Shown here: positions 26,673-35,503 of the stretch, one piece after another
Layout: each line of letters opens with the position of its first letter
How positions within the stretch are numbered: position 1 is the stretch's first letter
NCBI GenBank assembly: GCA_005239165.1
Contig: RAPG01000012.1
Coordinates: 100,143 to 164,142 of the forward strand
Direction: 5' to 3'
From: Allopusillimonas ginsengisoli
GTDB taxonomy: Bacteria; Pseudomonadota; Gammaproteobacteria; Burkholderiales; Burkholderiaceae_B
DNA length: 64,000 nt
The notes under the pieces: model-generated
Databases searched by the model: none
Seen by the model: the letters and a program-made list of their open reading frames with translations, nothing else
What the model was told of the DNA's origin: nothing
Program-made: the position numbers and the translations under genes

Positions 26673-27973
26673 GCTCCATAAAAGTTGGTTTGCTGGGGCT
26701 GGGCGTCGTTGGAGGCGGCGTCTGGAAGGTTCTCAACACAAATGCAGAGGAGATTGCCCGCCGCGCTGGCCGCCGTATTGAAGTCTCGGCTGTGGCAGTA
26801 CGCGATGTCGACAAGGCTCGGAGTCTGGTTGGCGACACGCTGAAGATCGTCGATGATCCGATGCTGATCGTGCGTGATCCCAGCATTGATATCGTGGTCG
26901 AGCTCATAGGCGGTGACACTCTGGCGCGCGAACTCATCATGGAAGCCATCGTCCAGGGCAAGCACGTGGTCACGGCCAATAAGGCCTTGCTGGCCGAGCA
27001 CGGTAACGAAATCTTCCAGGCTGCCCGCGCCCGTGGGGTCATGGTGACTTTCGAAGGGGCCGTTGCGGGTGGCATTCCTATCGTCAAAGCCATACGCGAA
27101 GGCCTCACCGCCAATCGTATTGAATGGGTGGCCGGCATTATCAACGGCACAACCAATTTCATCCTTACGCAAATGCTTGCGCAGGGGCAGTCGTTCGACG
27201 AAGCGCTGTCAGATGCCCAGCGCCTGGGCTATGCCGAAGCCGATCCCACGTTTGATATTGAGGGCATAGACGCCGCGCACAAACTGTCGCTGCTGGCATC
27301 ACTGGCCTTCGGCATACCCGTGCAGTTTGAAAAGGCGTATACCGAGGGCATTACCCATCTGGCGCAGGAAGATCTTGCGCATGCGGAGCGCCTGGGGTAC
27401 AGGGTAAAGCTGTTGGGCATTACGCGCAGGCGCCCCGAGGGCATAGAGCTGCGTGTGCATCCTACATTGGTCCCTGCCGACTCCATGCTGGCCAGTGTGC
27501 AGGGCGCCATGAATGCCGTGCTGGTGCGGGGCGATGTTGTCGGGCCCACGCTTTATTACGGGCAAGGTGCTGGTGATATGCCTACCGCCTCTGCCGTAGT
27601 GGCTGACCTGGTTGACGTCACACGTCTGCAGGCGGCTGATCCAGGCCATCGCGTGCCTTATCTGGCCTTTCAGCCTGACGCCATGGATGACACCCCTATA
27701 CTCGAAATGGCTGACGTTATTTCTTCGTATTATTTGCGCCTGCGCGTGCAAGACCGGCCCGGTGTGCTGGCCGATATTGCCCGTCTGCTCTCTGAAGTGG
27801 GCATTTCCATTGGCTCCATGTTTCAGGAGCCCTACGGAGACAACGAGGCCGAAATCATTTTTCTTACGCACCAGGCACGAGAGGGCGACATAGACAGCGC
27901 TTTGCAGCGTATTGCAGGTCTTCCTTTTGTTCACTCTGGGGTTACCCGGCTGCGGGTTGAGAGTCTGTCATGA
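26669..27973 (+). CDS. hom: Homoserine dehydrogenase
   Basis: NAD(P)-dependent reduction of aspartate semialdehyde to homoserine, 434 residues. The N-terminal cofactor motif is GLLGLGVVGGGVWKVL, the middle has GIINGTTNFILTQM, and a C-terminal ACT domain (LRVQDRPGVLADIARLL) is present, suggesting allosteric feedback by threonine. No aspartokinase fusion. ATGA overlaps on both sides couple it to the aminotransferase and to thrC. Confidence 0.95.
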   Translation: MSSIKVGLLGLGVVGGGVWKVLNTNAEEIARRAGRRIEVSAVAVRDVDKARSLVGDTLKIVDDPMLIVRDPSIDIVVELIGGDTLARELIMEAIVQGKHVVTANKALLAEHGNEIFQAARARGVMVTFEGAVAGGIPIVKAIREGLTANRIEWVAGIINGTTNFILTQMLAQGQSFDEALSDAQRLGYAEADPTFDIEGIDAAHKLSLLASLAFGIPVQFEKAYTEGITHLAQEDLAHAERLGYRVKLLGITRRRPEGIELRVHPTLVPADSMLASVQGAMNAVLVRGDVVGPTLYYGQGAGDMPTASAVVADLVDVTRLQAADPGHRVPYLAFQPDAMDDTPILEMADVISSYYLRLRVQDRPGVLADIARLLSEVGISIGSMFQEPYGDNEAEIIFLTHQAREGDIDSALQRIAGLPFVHSGVTRLRVESLS

Positions 27974-29385
27974 AATACCGATCAACTCGCGGTGGCATGG
28001 CGCCAATGGCTTTCTCCGATATTCTGCTTGAAGGCCTCGCGCCCGATGGCGGGCTGGCTCTTCCTGAAAGCCTTCCACGCATTGATGACGACACACTGGC
28101 GTCGTGGCGAAGCCTTACCTACGCGCAGCTGGCCACGCAGATTCTCGGCCTGTTCATTGACGATATCCCGCGCGCTGACCTTGACCGGCTCACCCACGCT
28201 GCTTATCGGGCCGACGTATTTGGCAGCGAGGCCATCGTACCGCTCAAGCCACTCAATAATGGCATGCAGCTGCTGGGGCTTTCTGAAGGGCCTACGTTGG
28301 CCTTCAAAGACATGGCCATGCAGTTTCTGGGGCAGGCTTTCGAATATGTGCTGGACAAGCGCGATGCTTGTATCAACATTCTGGGTGCCACTTCGGGTGA
28401 TACGGGTTCGGCCGCCGAGTATGCCCTGCGCGGCAAACGGGGTGTAACGGTATTTATGCTGTCACCTCAGGGGCGCATGAGCGATTTTCAGCGCGCCCAA
28501 ATGTATACCTTGCAAGACGCCAATATCCATAACATTGCGTTAAAGGGCGTGTTTGATGAGTGCCAGGATATCGTCAAGGCACTTGCAGGCGACCTCGATT
28601 TCAAAGCACGCTATCACATAGGTGCGGTCAACTCCATTAACTGGGCCCGCATTGCCGCTCAGGTTGTGTATTACTTCTGGGGCTGGCTGCGCGCCACCAG
28701 CAAGCCAGGTCAGCAGGTGTCCTTCAGCGTCCCTTCTGGCAATTTCGGTAATATTCTGGCCGGCCATATCGCACGTCAGATGGGGTTGCCGGTGCGCCGG
28801 CTGGTGCTCGCCACCAATGAAAACAACGTACTTGAAGAGTTTTTTCGCACTGGTATTTACCGACCGCGTCCTGCCGCAGAAACGCATGCAACCTCCAGCC
28901 CGTCCATGGATATCTCCCGTGCGTCCAACTTCGAACGGTTTGTGTTTGACTTGCTGGACCAGGACGCCGCGCGGGTAAGCGCATGCTGGCAGGGCCTGGC
29001 ACGTGACGGATACTTTGATCTCAGCGAACTCAAGCCGCTGTTCGAGTCTCGTTATGGTTTTGTTGCAGGGGTCAGCACACACGCTGACCGGCTGCGCACC
29101 ATGCGTGAGGTGCAAACAGAAACCGGTGTGCTTGTTGATCCACACACGGCCGACGGCATCAAGGTTGGGGCAGCCTTTGTTGAAGAAGGTATCCCCATGC
29201 TGGTGCTGGAAACCGCCTTGCCGGCCAAGTTTGGCGAGACCATACTCGAGGCTACGGGCAAGCCAGCGCCTTTGCCCGCGCACCTGCAAAACCTGTCACA
29301 GTTGCCACAGCGCGTGGCCGTCATGGACTGCAAGCTTGACCTCGTGCGCGACTATATTGCCGAACACGCGCCCGGTGCGACCTGA
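27970..29385 (+). CDS. thrC: Threonine synthase
   Basis: PLP enzyme converting O-phosphohomoserine to threonine. The 471-residue protein is of the long bacterial type, starting MKYRSTRGGMAPMAFSDILL, with the PLP lysine in GPTLAFKDMAMQFLG (near residue 112). The TGA stop at 29383-29385 falls inside the first copy of a 39-bp tandem repeat. No homoserine kinase gene is adjacent. Confidence 0.95.
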   Translation: MKYRSTRGGMAPMAFSDILLEGLAPDGGLALPESLPRIDDDTLASWRSLTYAQLATQILGLFIDDIPRADLDRLTHAAYRADVFGSEAIVPLKPLNNGMQLLGLSEGPTLAFKDMAMQFLGQAFEYVLDKRDACINILGATSGDTGSAAEYALRGKRGVTVFMLSPQGRMSDFQRAQMYTLQDANIHNIALKGVFDECQDIVKALAGDLDFKARYHIGAVNSINWARIAAQVVYYFWGWLRATSKPGQQVSFSVPSGNFGNILAGHIARQMGLPVRRLVLATNENNVLEEFFRTGIYRPRPAAETHATSSPSMDISRASNFERFVFDLLDQDAARVSACWQGLARDGYFDLSELKPLFESRYGFVAGVSTHADRLRTMREVQTETGVLVDPHTADGIKVGAAFVEEGIPMLVLETALPAKFGETILEATGKPAPLPAHLQNLSQLPQRVAVMDCKLDLVRDYIAEHAPGAT

Positions 29386-29480
29386 ACTCCGCTATATGTC
29401 CGACACGTGCCCGGTACGGCCTGAGCCCCCTTATATGTCTGACACGCACTTGGTACGACTTGCGTCCAGGTCCGGCTACA
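29368..29480. repeat. 39-bp tandem repeat covering the thrC stop
   Basis: Unit 1 (29368-29406) begins GCGCCCGGTGCGACC and ends GTCCGACAC; unit 2 (29407-29445) matches it at about 80% by eye, and a third, decayed copy follows. Each of the first two units contains a TGA in the same phase. The remaining spacer up to crcB (to 29649) holds no supported gene. Confidence 0.75.
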
Positions 29481-29649
29481 TGACCGGCATCTACATGGTG
29501 CGGACTACGTCTGGTCAACTAGCCGTCGCGTACCTGGCACACGCTGATTGCATGGCTGGCGTCGCGGTAAAGTACTGGCCGGGGGGCGGGCTTATGTTCA
29601 AGCCCGGCTGCGACAAAAATCCAGTGACATTATCGAGGCCAATGCCATC

Positions 29650-30036
29650 ATGTTGACAGTGGGCAACTTTCTTGCAGTGGGTATGGGTGCGGCGCTGGGT
29701 GCAATGTTGCGCTGGTTGCTCGGGCTCTGGCTGACTCATCAGGAGTCGACCCTGCCCTGGGGAACGCTGGCCGCCAACATGGGGGGCGGCTATCTCATCG
29801 GGCTGGCACTGGGTGTGCTTTCGCTCTATCCCGAGGTTCCGGTCTGGTTGCGGCTGGGGCTGGTAACCGGATTTCTCGGTGGGCTGACCACGTTCTCGAC
29901 GTTCTCGGCCGAGACCATGGGTATGCTTGAACGCGGCTACGTGCTTACGGGGCTGGGGTATGCAGGCCTGAGTCTGTGTGGCAGCATCGCGCTGACTGCT
30001 CTAGGGTACGTGACCGTGCGGTGGTTTGCAGCGTGA
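29650..30036 (+). CDS. crcB: Fluoride ion transporter CrcB/Fluc
   Basis: Small four-helix membrane protein that exports fluoride as a dual-topology dimer. The 128-residue sequence has the family motifs GMGAALGAMLRWLLGL, GTLAANMGGGYLIGL and GFLGGLTTFSTFSAET. The ATG at 29650 is chosen by homology; an in-frame extension upstream lies in the spacer. No fluoride-riboswitch consensus was found upstream. It follows thrC after about 260 bases and is convergent with hpnE. Confidence 0.93.
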   Translation: MLTVGNFLAVGMGAALGAMLRWLLGLWLTHQESTLPWGTLAANMGGGYLIGLALGVLSLYPEVPVWLRLGLVTGFLGGLTTFSTFSAETMGMLERGYVLTGLGYAGLSLCGSIALTALGYVTVRWFAA

Positions 30037-30117
30037 GCAGTTAAACGTTTCGCCTCGCAGCGATCAGGCAGGTTCTGCCCTCATCCCTGCAACAGAAGCA
30101 CGTCGGGCAAGGGGCGC

Positions 30118-31524
30118 TCATATAGCGGCGCAGAGGCGATCTTTAATTAGTCTGTCAGCAGCCAGACGGCCACTGCGCACAGCACCTTCAAGCACGCCAG
30201 GGTAGCCGGTGTCAGTCCAGTCACCGGCCACTGCAATACGGGGCCAGGGGCTCAAGTTAGAAGGGCGAATCAGACCAGGCCTTGCGGCAAACGTTGCACG
30301 CTTTTCCACGATGACATGATGGCCGCAAATTGCCGCTCTGGCGCCTGATGGGTTGGCCTGCCTCTGTATCTGCCGGGTAACGGCAGATACCACCTCTTCC
30401 TGCTTATGCGTCATCATGGCGCGCGCATCACTGATGACCACATGCAGCAGTGCGGGCGCACTGTCGCCAGTGCTGCTGTCATCTGTGGCGGTGCGGGTCT
30501 GGCGAGCATATATGCTGCGGTCGAACAACCACTGACCGAATTCAAGTTTCTCAGAGTCTTCGCGTAGCAGCATCATGGGGTGTGGCAGTTGCCACGCCTG
30601 TTCGACCCGAAAAGTAATTGTGGCAATCGGGATGAAATCAAAGCGACTCATCGCGTCGAGATACGGCGCGGCGTCGGGAACCACGGCCAGCTGGCTTAGC
30701 AGGCGGTGCGCTGACGGGGTGTTGGTGGCGACAATGGCTGCGTCATAACGGGCCCCGTCCACCTCGACACCGCTAGTGTCGGTATATAACGCCTTCACCG
30801 CATGCCCCAGTTTCAGACTGCCGGCAAGCCCATGCTCAACATGCCCGGCTGCGTCGCCAGACTTTTCCAGATAGTGCGCCACCTGGTCTGGCCACAATGT
30901 TGACAAATCAGTGCGCGGGATCAATACCCCAGAAGCGGCGGTGCTTGCGCCTATGCTGTCACGCAGCACATGGGCAAACAGCTGCGCGCAAGCCTCTTCG
31001 GGCGGTGTGTTCATAGCGGCTACACACAGTGGGTGCCAGAACGCCTGCACTACGCGCGTGCCCTGAGACCCGTTGGCCAGCCATTGGGCAACGGTCAGGC
31101 CAGGTTCAGTGAGCCAATTGCGCTGGCGCAGGCGTGTGCACAGAGCGACAAGCCCAAGCTTTTCGGTTAGACCAAGCCCCCGGGCCAGCAAGACGCCGCC
31201 CAGCAAATTCAGAGGTGCGGGAAGAGGCAGTGAGCGCAGCGAGAAGAGATCGTCTGCGCTTTTCAGGGTGAGGCGCTCGCGATAAAACAGCGCTTCGGGA
31301 TCAAGCCCCAACTCGCGCATCAATGCCAGGGTTTCGGTATAGGCAGCCAGCAAAATATGCTGGCCATTGTCAATATGGGCATGCAGAGCCCGGGACCAGA
31401 CCCGGCGGGCGCGGCCTCCCGGCACCAGACCCGCTTCAAATACGTCGGCAGTATGGCCCAGTTGCCTGATGCGCACGGCGGCCGCCAGCCCCGCCCACCC
31501 GGCACCAATAACCGCTATGCGCAT
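30118..31524 (-). CDS. hpnE: Hydroxysqualene dehydroxylase HpnE
   Basis: FAD-dependent enzyme that reduces hydroxysqualene to squalene, last step of the HpnCDE route. The 468-residue protein begins MRIAVIGAGWAGLAAAVRI with the FAD-binding GxGxxG, and ends with GDWTDTGYPGVLEGAVRSG, a typical C-terminal FAD motif of phytoene-desaturase-like enzymes. Start ATG at 31524; an in-frame TTG lies three codons upstream. It follows hpnD by 15 bases, so the two form an operon. Confidence 0.92.
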   Translation of the reverse strand: MRIAVIGAGWAGLAAAVRIRQLGHTADVFEAGLVPGGRARRVWSRALHAHIDNGQHILLAAYTETLALMRELGLDPEALFYRERLTLKSADDLFSLRSLPLPAPLNLLGGVLLARGLGLTEKLGLVALCTRLRQRNWLTEPGLTVAQWLANGSQGTRVVQAFWHPLCVAAMNTPPEEACAQLFAHVLRDSIGASTAASGVLIPRTDLSTLWPDQVAHYLEKSGDAAGHVEHGLAGSLKLGHAVKALYTDTSGVEVDGARYDAAIVATNTPSAHRLLSQLAVVPDAAPYLDAMSRFDFIPIATITFRVEQAWQLPHPMMLLREDSEKLEFGQWLFDRSIYARQTRTATDDSSTGDSAPALLHVVISDARAMMTHKQEEVVSAVTRQIQRQANPSGARAAICGHHVIVEKRATFAARPGLIRPSNLSPWPRIAVAGDWTDTGYPGVLEGAVRSGRLAADRLIKDRLCAAI

Positions 31525-31539
31525 GCGTGCCAAGCCATG

Positions 31540-32403
31540 TTAATGGCTCAGTCGCCGGATCAGCCCCCGCCCGCCCGAAACCCAGGTTTTCCAGGCCAGC
31601 CAGAACTTGCGTATGGGGGTGAGTGAAATGCGCTGATCCAGTACCTGCCAGTTATCGCGTTCAATCTCATCAAGCAGGGTGTGATAGATGGCGGCCATCA
31701 GCAGCCCAGGACGCTGGGATCGGCGGTCTGCTTCCGGCAATGCCAGGATGGCGTCACGGTAGCATTGCCGTGCGCGCTCGGTTTCAAACTTCATCAGGGC
31801 CACAAAACGATCCGAGTATTTGCGATCAAGAATTTCATCAACGGTCACGTTAAAGCGCGCCAGATCTTCCAGAGGCAGGTAGATGCGTTCGCGTCTTGCG
31901 TCATCGCCTACATCGCGAATGATATTGGTAAGCTGGAAGGCCAGCCCCAGCTTGGTTGCATAAACAAGTGTTTCGGGACGTTCATGGCCGAAAATGCCTG
32001 CCGACATTTCGCCGACCACGCCAGCTGCATGCCAGCAGTATTTCTCAAGACTCGGCCAGTCAGGGTAACTATCGTGATAGAGATCCATTTCCATGCCGTC
32101 AATCACCGCATCCAGTCTTTTTTCAGTGATGCCAAAGGCTTGAATATGCGGTGCGAGGGCCTGCATGACTGGGTGCTCGGTGTGCCCCTTGAACATCTGT
32201 TCGATCTGGCCCCGCCACCAGGCAAGCTTCATGCGTGCCACCGACGGATCGGTGCATTCATCGACCACATCGTCGACCTCCCGACAGAAGGCATAAAGCG
32301 CGGTAATGGCTTTGCGCCGCTCTGGAGGAAGGAACAGAAAAGAGTAGTAAAAACTGGACCCGCTCTGCGCGGCCTTGTTCTGGCAATATTCGTCAGGACT
32401 CAT
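31540..32403 (-). CDS. hpnD: Presqualene diphosphate synthase HpnD
   Basis: Condenses two farnesyl diphosphates to presqualene diphosphate. The 287-residue protein has the two aspartate-rich motifs of the squalene/phytoene synthase fold, FCREVDDVVDECTD and LTNIIRDVGDDARRERIY, and starts MSPDEYCQNKAAQSGSSFYY. It lies between hpnC and hpnE on the same strand. Confidence 0.93.
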   Translation of the reverse strand: MSPDEYCQNKAAQSGSSFYYSFLFLPPERRKAITALYAFCREVDDVVDECTDPSVARMKLAWWRGQIEQMFKGHTEHPVMQALAPHIQAFGITEKRLDAVIDGMEMDLYHDSYPDWPSLEKYCWHAAGVVGEMSAGIFGHERPETLVYATKLGLAFQLTNIIRDVGDDARRERIYLPLEDLARFNVTVDEILDRKYSDRFVALMKFETERARQCYRDAILALPEADRRSQRPGLLMAAIYHTLLDEIERDNWQVLDQRISLTPIRKFWLAWKTWVSGGRGLIRRLSH

Positions 32404-32565
32404 TGGTGGTGTAGTCGATTTAGGTAAAAAATGGCCGGTCAGGGTGGTATGACACTGCCGGCCTGTTGCTTTGCCGCTCAGTTGCCTCGTGGCGATAAAA
32501 GTGATGATCGCCTAAGAAGTCATGAGTTGTTGCCCTTGGCTGGTGATAGTGCGACGCATTATGGC

Positions 32566-33552
32566 TCAGCGCCACGCGCGCCAGACCATGAGCGCCCAGT
32601 CGCGTTTTTTGAGCGTTGGGCGTTGGGTGAATATGTCATAGTGTAATTGGTCGAGACGTTCAAGGATACGAAGCCCCCCCTGCACGACCAGTTTTAGCTC
32701 AAATCCGATGCGGCCGGGAAGCTGATCGGCCAGGGGTAGACCAGAAAGCAACTGCTCGCGTGCCTGGGCTACCTGGGCACGCATTAATGTCTGCCAGGCA
32801 TCATCCTCTCCATCATGCCTTGTTGGTGCCACAGAAGCTGGCTTAAGCATGCTGGAGGCGTGTTCCCTGGGTGGTTCGGGCTGTATGAGCTTGTCTGCAG
32901 GTGCCTGGGCAGGCTGGGTGTTCTGACGCAGGCCTGCGGCGTCGGTTGGCTGGCGGGCAACTGCCAGCGCGCAGCGAGCTTGAATATAAGCGGTATCAAG
33001 CCCATGCTGTTTCAGCCTGGAAAGGGGGATATATACCCGCTCTTTACCCCAGTCTATGGCGATATCCTGCCAGAAGTTGGTCAATTGCAGACCAGTGCAT
33101 ATGGCGTCAGACCGGGCCAGGTTTTCACGGTTTGCTGCCTGGTAAAGATGCAGCATAAGATTGCCCACAGGGTTGGCTGAGCGGCGACAATAATCGAATA
33201 GCGTTGCATCGTTGTCATACCGGGTTGTGATGACATCTTGTTCAAACGCAGAAAGCAGGTCAAAGAATGGTTGCAAGGGCAGGGCGTGTTGGCGTATGGT
33301 CAGCGCGAGCGGCTCGAATACGGGAAGGCGGGGGTCGTCAGATGCGAGCCGCAGGCCTCCCTGGCCTATTTGCTGCAAGGCATCGCGGTAACCGCCCAAC
33401 AGTTCCAGGCGTTGTGAAGGCTGCGCTACGCCCTCATCGGCGATATCATCTGCACTACGCGCAAAACGATACAGGTTTCTGACCGGCGTGCGCAGGCGTC
33501 GCGGCAAAAGCAGCGATGCTACCGGGAAGTTTTCATAATGATCAACAGCCAT
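32566..33552 (-). CDS. hpnC: Hydroxysqualene synthase HpnC with internal insertion
   Basis: Squalene-synthase-fold enzyme that converts presqualene diphosphate to hydroxysqualene. The first aspartate-rich motif is ARSADDIADEG and the second region LQLTNFWQDIAIDWGKERVY. The protein is 328 residues, longer than most HpnC, because of a Pro/Gln/Ala-rich low-complexity insertion at about residues 200-250. The reading frame stays intact through it, so function may be retained. It is divergent from alr. A 162-base gap separates it from hpnD. Confidence 0.88.
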   Translation of the reverse strand: MAVDHYENFPVASLLLPRRLRTPVRNLYRFARSADDIADEGVAQPSQRLELLGGYRDALQQIGQGGLRLASDDPRLPVFEPLALTIRQHALPLQPFFDLLSAFEQDVITTRYDNDATLFDYCRRSANPVGNLMLHLYQAANRENLARSDAICTGLQLTNFWQDIAIDWGKERVYIPLSRLKQHGLDTAYIQARCALAVARQPTDAAGLRQNTQPAQAPADKLIQPEPPREHASSMLKPASVAPTRHDGEDDAWQTLMRAQVAQAREQLLSGLPLADQLPGRIGFELKLVVQGGLRILERLDQLHYDIFTQRPTLKKRDWALMVWRAWR

Positions 33553-33619
33553 AGGCGCCGAGTATAAGACAGTATCGGCGTGCTACTTAGTTCTGGTGGC
33601 TATGCAACACGGAGAAACA

Positions 33620-34762
33620 ATGCCTCGCCCCATTTCGGCCACCATTTCGGTACCGGCACTGGCCCACAACCTGAAGACGGTCACAGCGCAATTGGCTCGT
33701 CCGGCCATTCCTGTTGCGCGTGTGTGCCCGCGCGTCTGGGCCGTCATCAAGGCTCGCGGTTACGGGCATGGCATTGGTCCTGCCGTGCGGGCGTTCAGCC
33801 GGGCTGACGGTCTGGCTATGCTTGATCTCGAAGAGGCCGTGCAGTGCCGGGAGCTTGGATGGGCCGGGCCTATTTTGCTGCTTGAAGGCTTCTTTGAGCC
33901 TCGCGATCTGGCTGTGCTGGATGAATACCGCCTGACCACCACCTTGCACAATACCGAACAACTAGACATGCTGAGTGCGGCACGGTTGTCCAGACCCATC
34001 GATGCGTTCATAAAACTCGACACTGGCATGAGTCGTCTGGGTTTTGCACCGGATCGCTTTCGCGATGCGTACGCGCGGGCCATGGGGTTTGTAGACCGCA
34101 AGTTGCTGGCCAGTGCAGGCAAGATGACACATTTTGCCCGCGCTGACGATGATGCGCAGACAACGCAGCAGCAGCTTGATGTGTTCCGCCAGGCCACTCA
34201 AGGTTTGCCTGGATCCGTCAGCGTATGTAATTCAGCGGCTACGCTCACTCCGGGGCTGTGGGCTGGCCTTAACGACACAGATGGTCAATGGGTGCGTCCC
34301 GGTATCTGTCTTTATGGTGCGTCGCCTTTTGCTGCCAGGTCTGCTGCAGAGCTGGGGCTGCAACCCGCCATGACGCTGGCATCGCGCCTGATCAGTGTGC
34401 GCACCGTCGCCGCCGGCTCGGGCGTGGGTTATGGGCACATTTTTACCGCACCCAAGACTACCCGGGTGGGCATCGTGGCATGCGGCTATGCAGATGGCTA
34501 TCCAAGGCATGCAGTAACAGGTACGCCGGTCACGGTGGGTGGGGTACGTACCCGGCTGGTCGGGCGAGTGTCTATGGATATGCTGGCTGTCGATCTTGAT
34601 CCGGTGCCTCACGCTGAAGTCGGCGCGCCTGTGGTGCTGTGGGGTGAAGGCGGCCCCTCTGTCGATGAGGTCGCCACAGCGGCCGGAACCATTGGGTATG
34701 AATTAATGTGTGCCGTGGCACCCCGGGTGCCAAAAACCATTCTTGAGGAGAGACAAGCATGA
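33620..34762 (+). CDS. alr: Alanine racemase
   Basis: PLP enzyme interconverting L- and D-alanine for peptidoglycan. The 380-residue protein has the PLP lysine in AVIKARGYGHG, the catalytic tyrosine region GVGYGHIFTA, and VACGYADGYPR. The usual lysine motif is KANAYGHG, so the arginine after Ala is unusual. The ATG at 33620 is chosen because GGAGAAACA precedes it; in-frame GTG (33596) and ATG (33602) are upstream. The stop overlaps the next gene by ATGA. Confidence 0.92.
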   Translation: MPRPISATISVPALAHNLKTVTAQLARPAIPVARVCPRVWAVIKARGYGHGIGPAVRAFSRADGLAMLDLEEAVQCRELGWAGPILLLEGFFEPRDLAVLDEYRLTTTLHNTEQLDMLSAARLSRPIDAFIKLDTGMSRLGFAPDRFRDAYARAMGFVDRKLLASAGKMTHFARADDDAQTTQQQLDVFRQATQGLPGSVSVCNSAATLTPGLWAGLNDTDGQWVRPGICLYGASPFAARSAAELGLQPAMTLASRLISVRTVAAGSGVGYGHIFTAPKTTRVGIVACGYADGYPRHAVTGTPVTVGGVRTRLVGRVSMDMLAVDLDPVPHAEVGAPVVLWGEGGPSVDEVATAAGTIGYELMCAVAPRVPKTILEERQA

Positions 34763-35475
34763 AAGACAGATGTGTACTGGTGACAGGTGCCACGAAAGGT
34801 ATAGGTTGGGCGATCAGCCGCCGGCTGGCCGATCTGGGCTGTCATGTCGTAGGGCTGGCCAGAAACACGCAAGACATTGACTTCCCCGGCTATCTGTACT
34901 CGTGTGATCTGGCGAATGCCGGAGAGACCGAAGACATGCTGCGAGTCATACGCGAAAAATACCCGGTTGATGGGGTGGTCAACAATGTTGGTCTGGTCAT
35001 GCCAGAGCCGTTAGGCGAGATAGACCTGGCTTCGTTGTATCAGGTACTAGACCTGAATGTGCGGGTTGCGGTTCAGGTCACCCAGGCCTTTGTCCCGGGT
35101 ATGAAATCGCGCAGAAATGGCCGTATTGTCAATATCTGCAGCCGGGTTACGCACGGCGGCCGAGACCGCACCAGCTATTCTGCCGCCAAAAGTGCGCTAA
35201 TTGGTTGTACGCGTACCTGGGCGATCGAGCTGGCGCCTTTCGGCATCACCGTTAACGCGGTATCGCCGGGGCCTGTCGAAACTGAACTGTACCGGGTTAA
35301 TCACCCTGAAGGCAGCGATGCCGAGAAAAGATCACTGGCTTCCATTCCCATGGGCCGGCTTGGGATGCCAGCCGATGTGGCGGCCGCCGTCACGTTTCTT
35401 TTGAGTGATGATGCCGGCTACATTACGGGTCAAGAGCTGGGTGTGGATGGAGGCGGCAGCGTTGCTGGCCGATAA
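34759..35475 (+). CDS. Short-chain dehydrogenase/reductase (FabG-like)
   Basis: A 238-residue SDR with the cofactor motif VTGATKGIGWAISRRL, NNVG (NNVGLVMPEP), and the catalytic Ser/Tyr/Lys region ending SYSAAKSALIG. The C-terminus GQELGVDGGGSVAGR is typical of FabG-like enzymes. Substrate is unknown. Translation is coupled to alr by ATGA and there is a GAGGAG ribosome site inside the alr end, so they are probably expressed together, but a functional link is not evident. Confidence 0.85.
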   Translation: MKDRCVLVTGATKGIGWAISRRLADLGCHVVGLARNTQDIDFPGYLYSCDLANAGETEDMLRVIREKYPVDGVVNNVGLVMPEPLGEIDLASLYQVLDLNVRVAVQVTQAFVPGMKSRRNGRIVNICSRVTHGGRDRTSYSAAKSALIGCTRTWAIELAPFGITVNAVSPGPVETELYRVNHPEGSDAEKRSLASIPMGRLGMPADVAAAVTFLLSDDAGYITGQELGVDGGGSVAGR

Positions 35476-35503
35476 GCTGCCGCGAGCCGGTTAAACTGCG
35501 AAC

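Noticed and set aside
29480..29649. Fluoride riboswitch before crcB
   Set aside because: The conserved bases of the crcB motif could not be found; only a GGGCTT/AAGCCC hairpin is visible.
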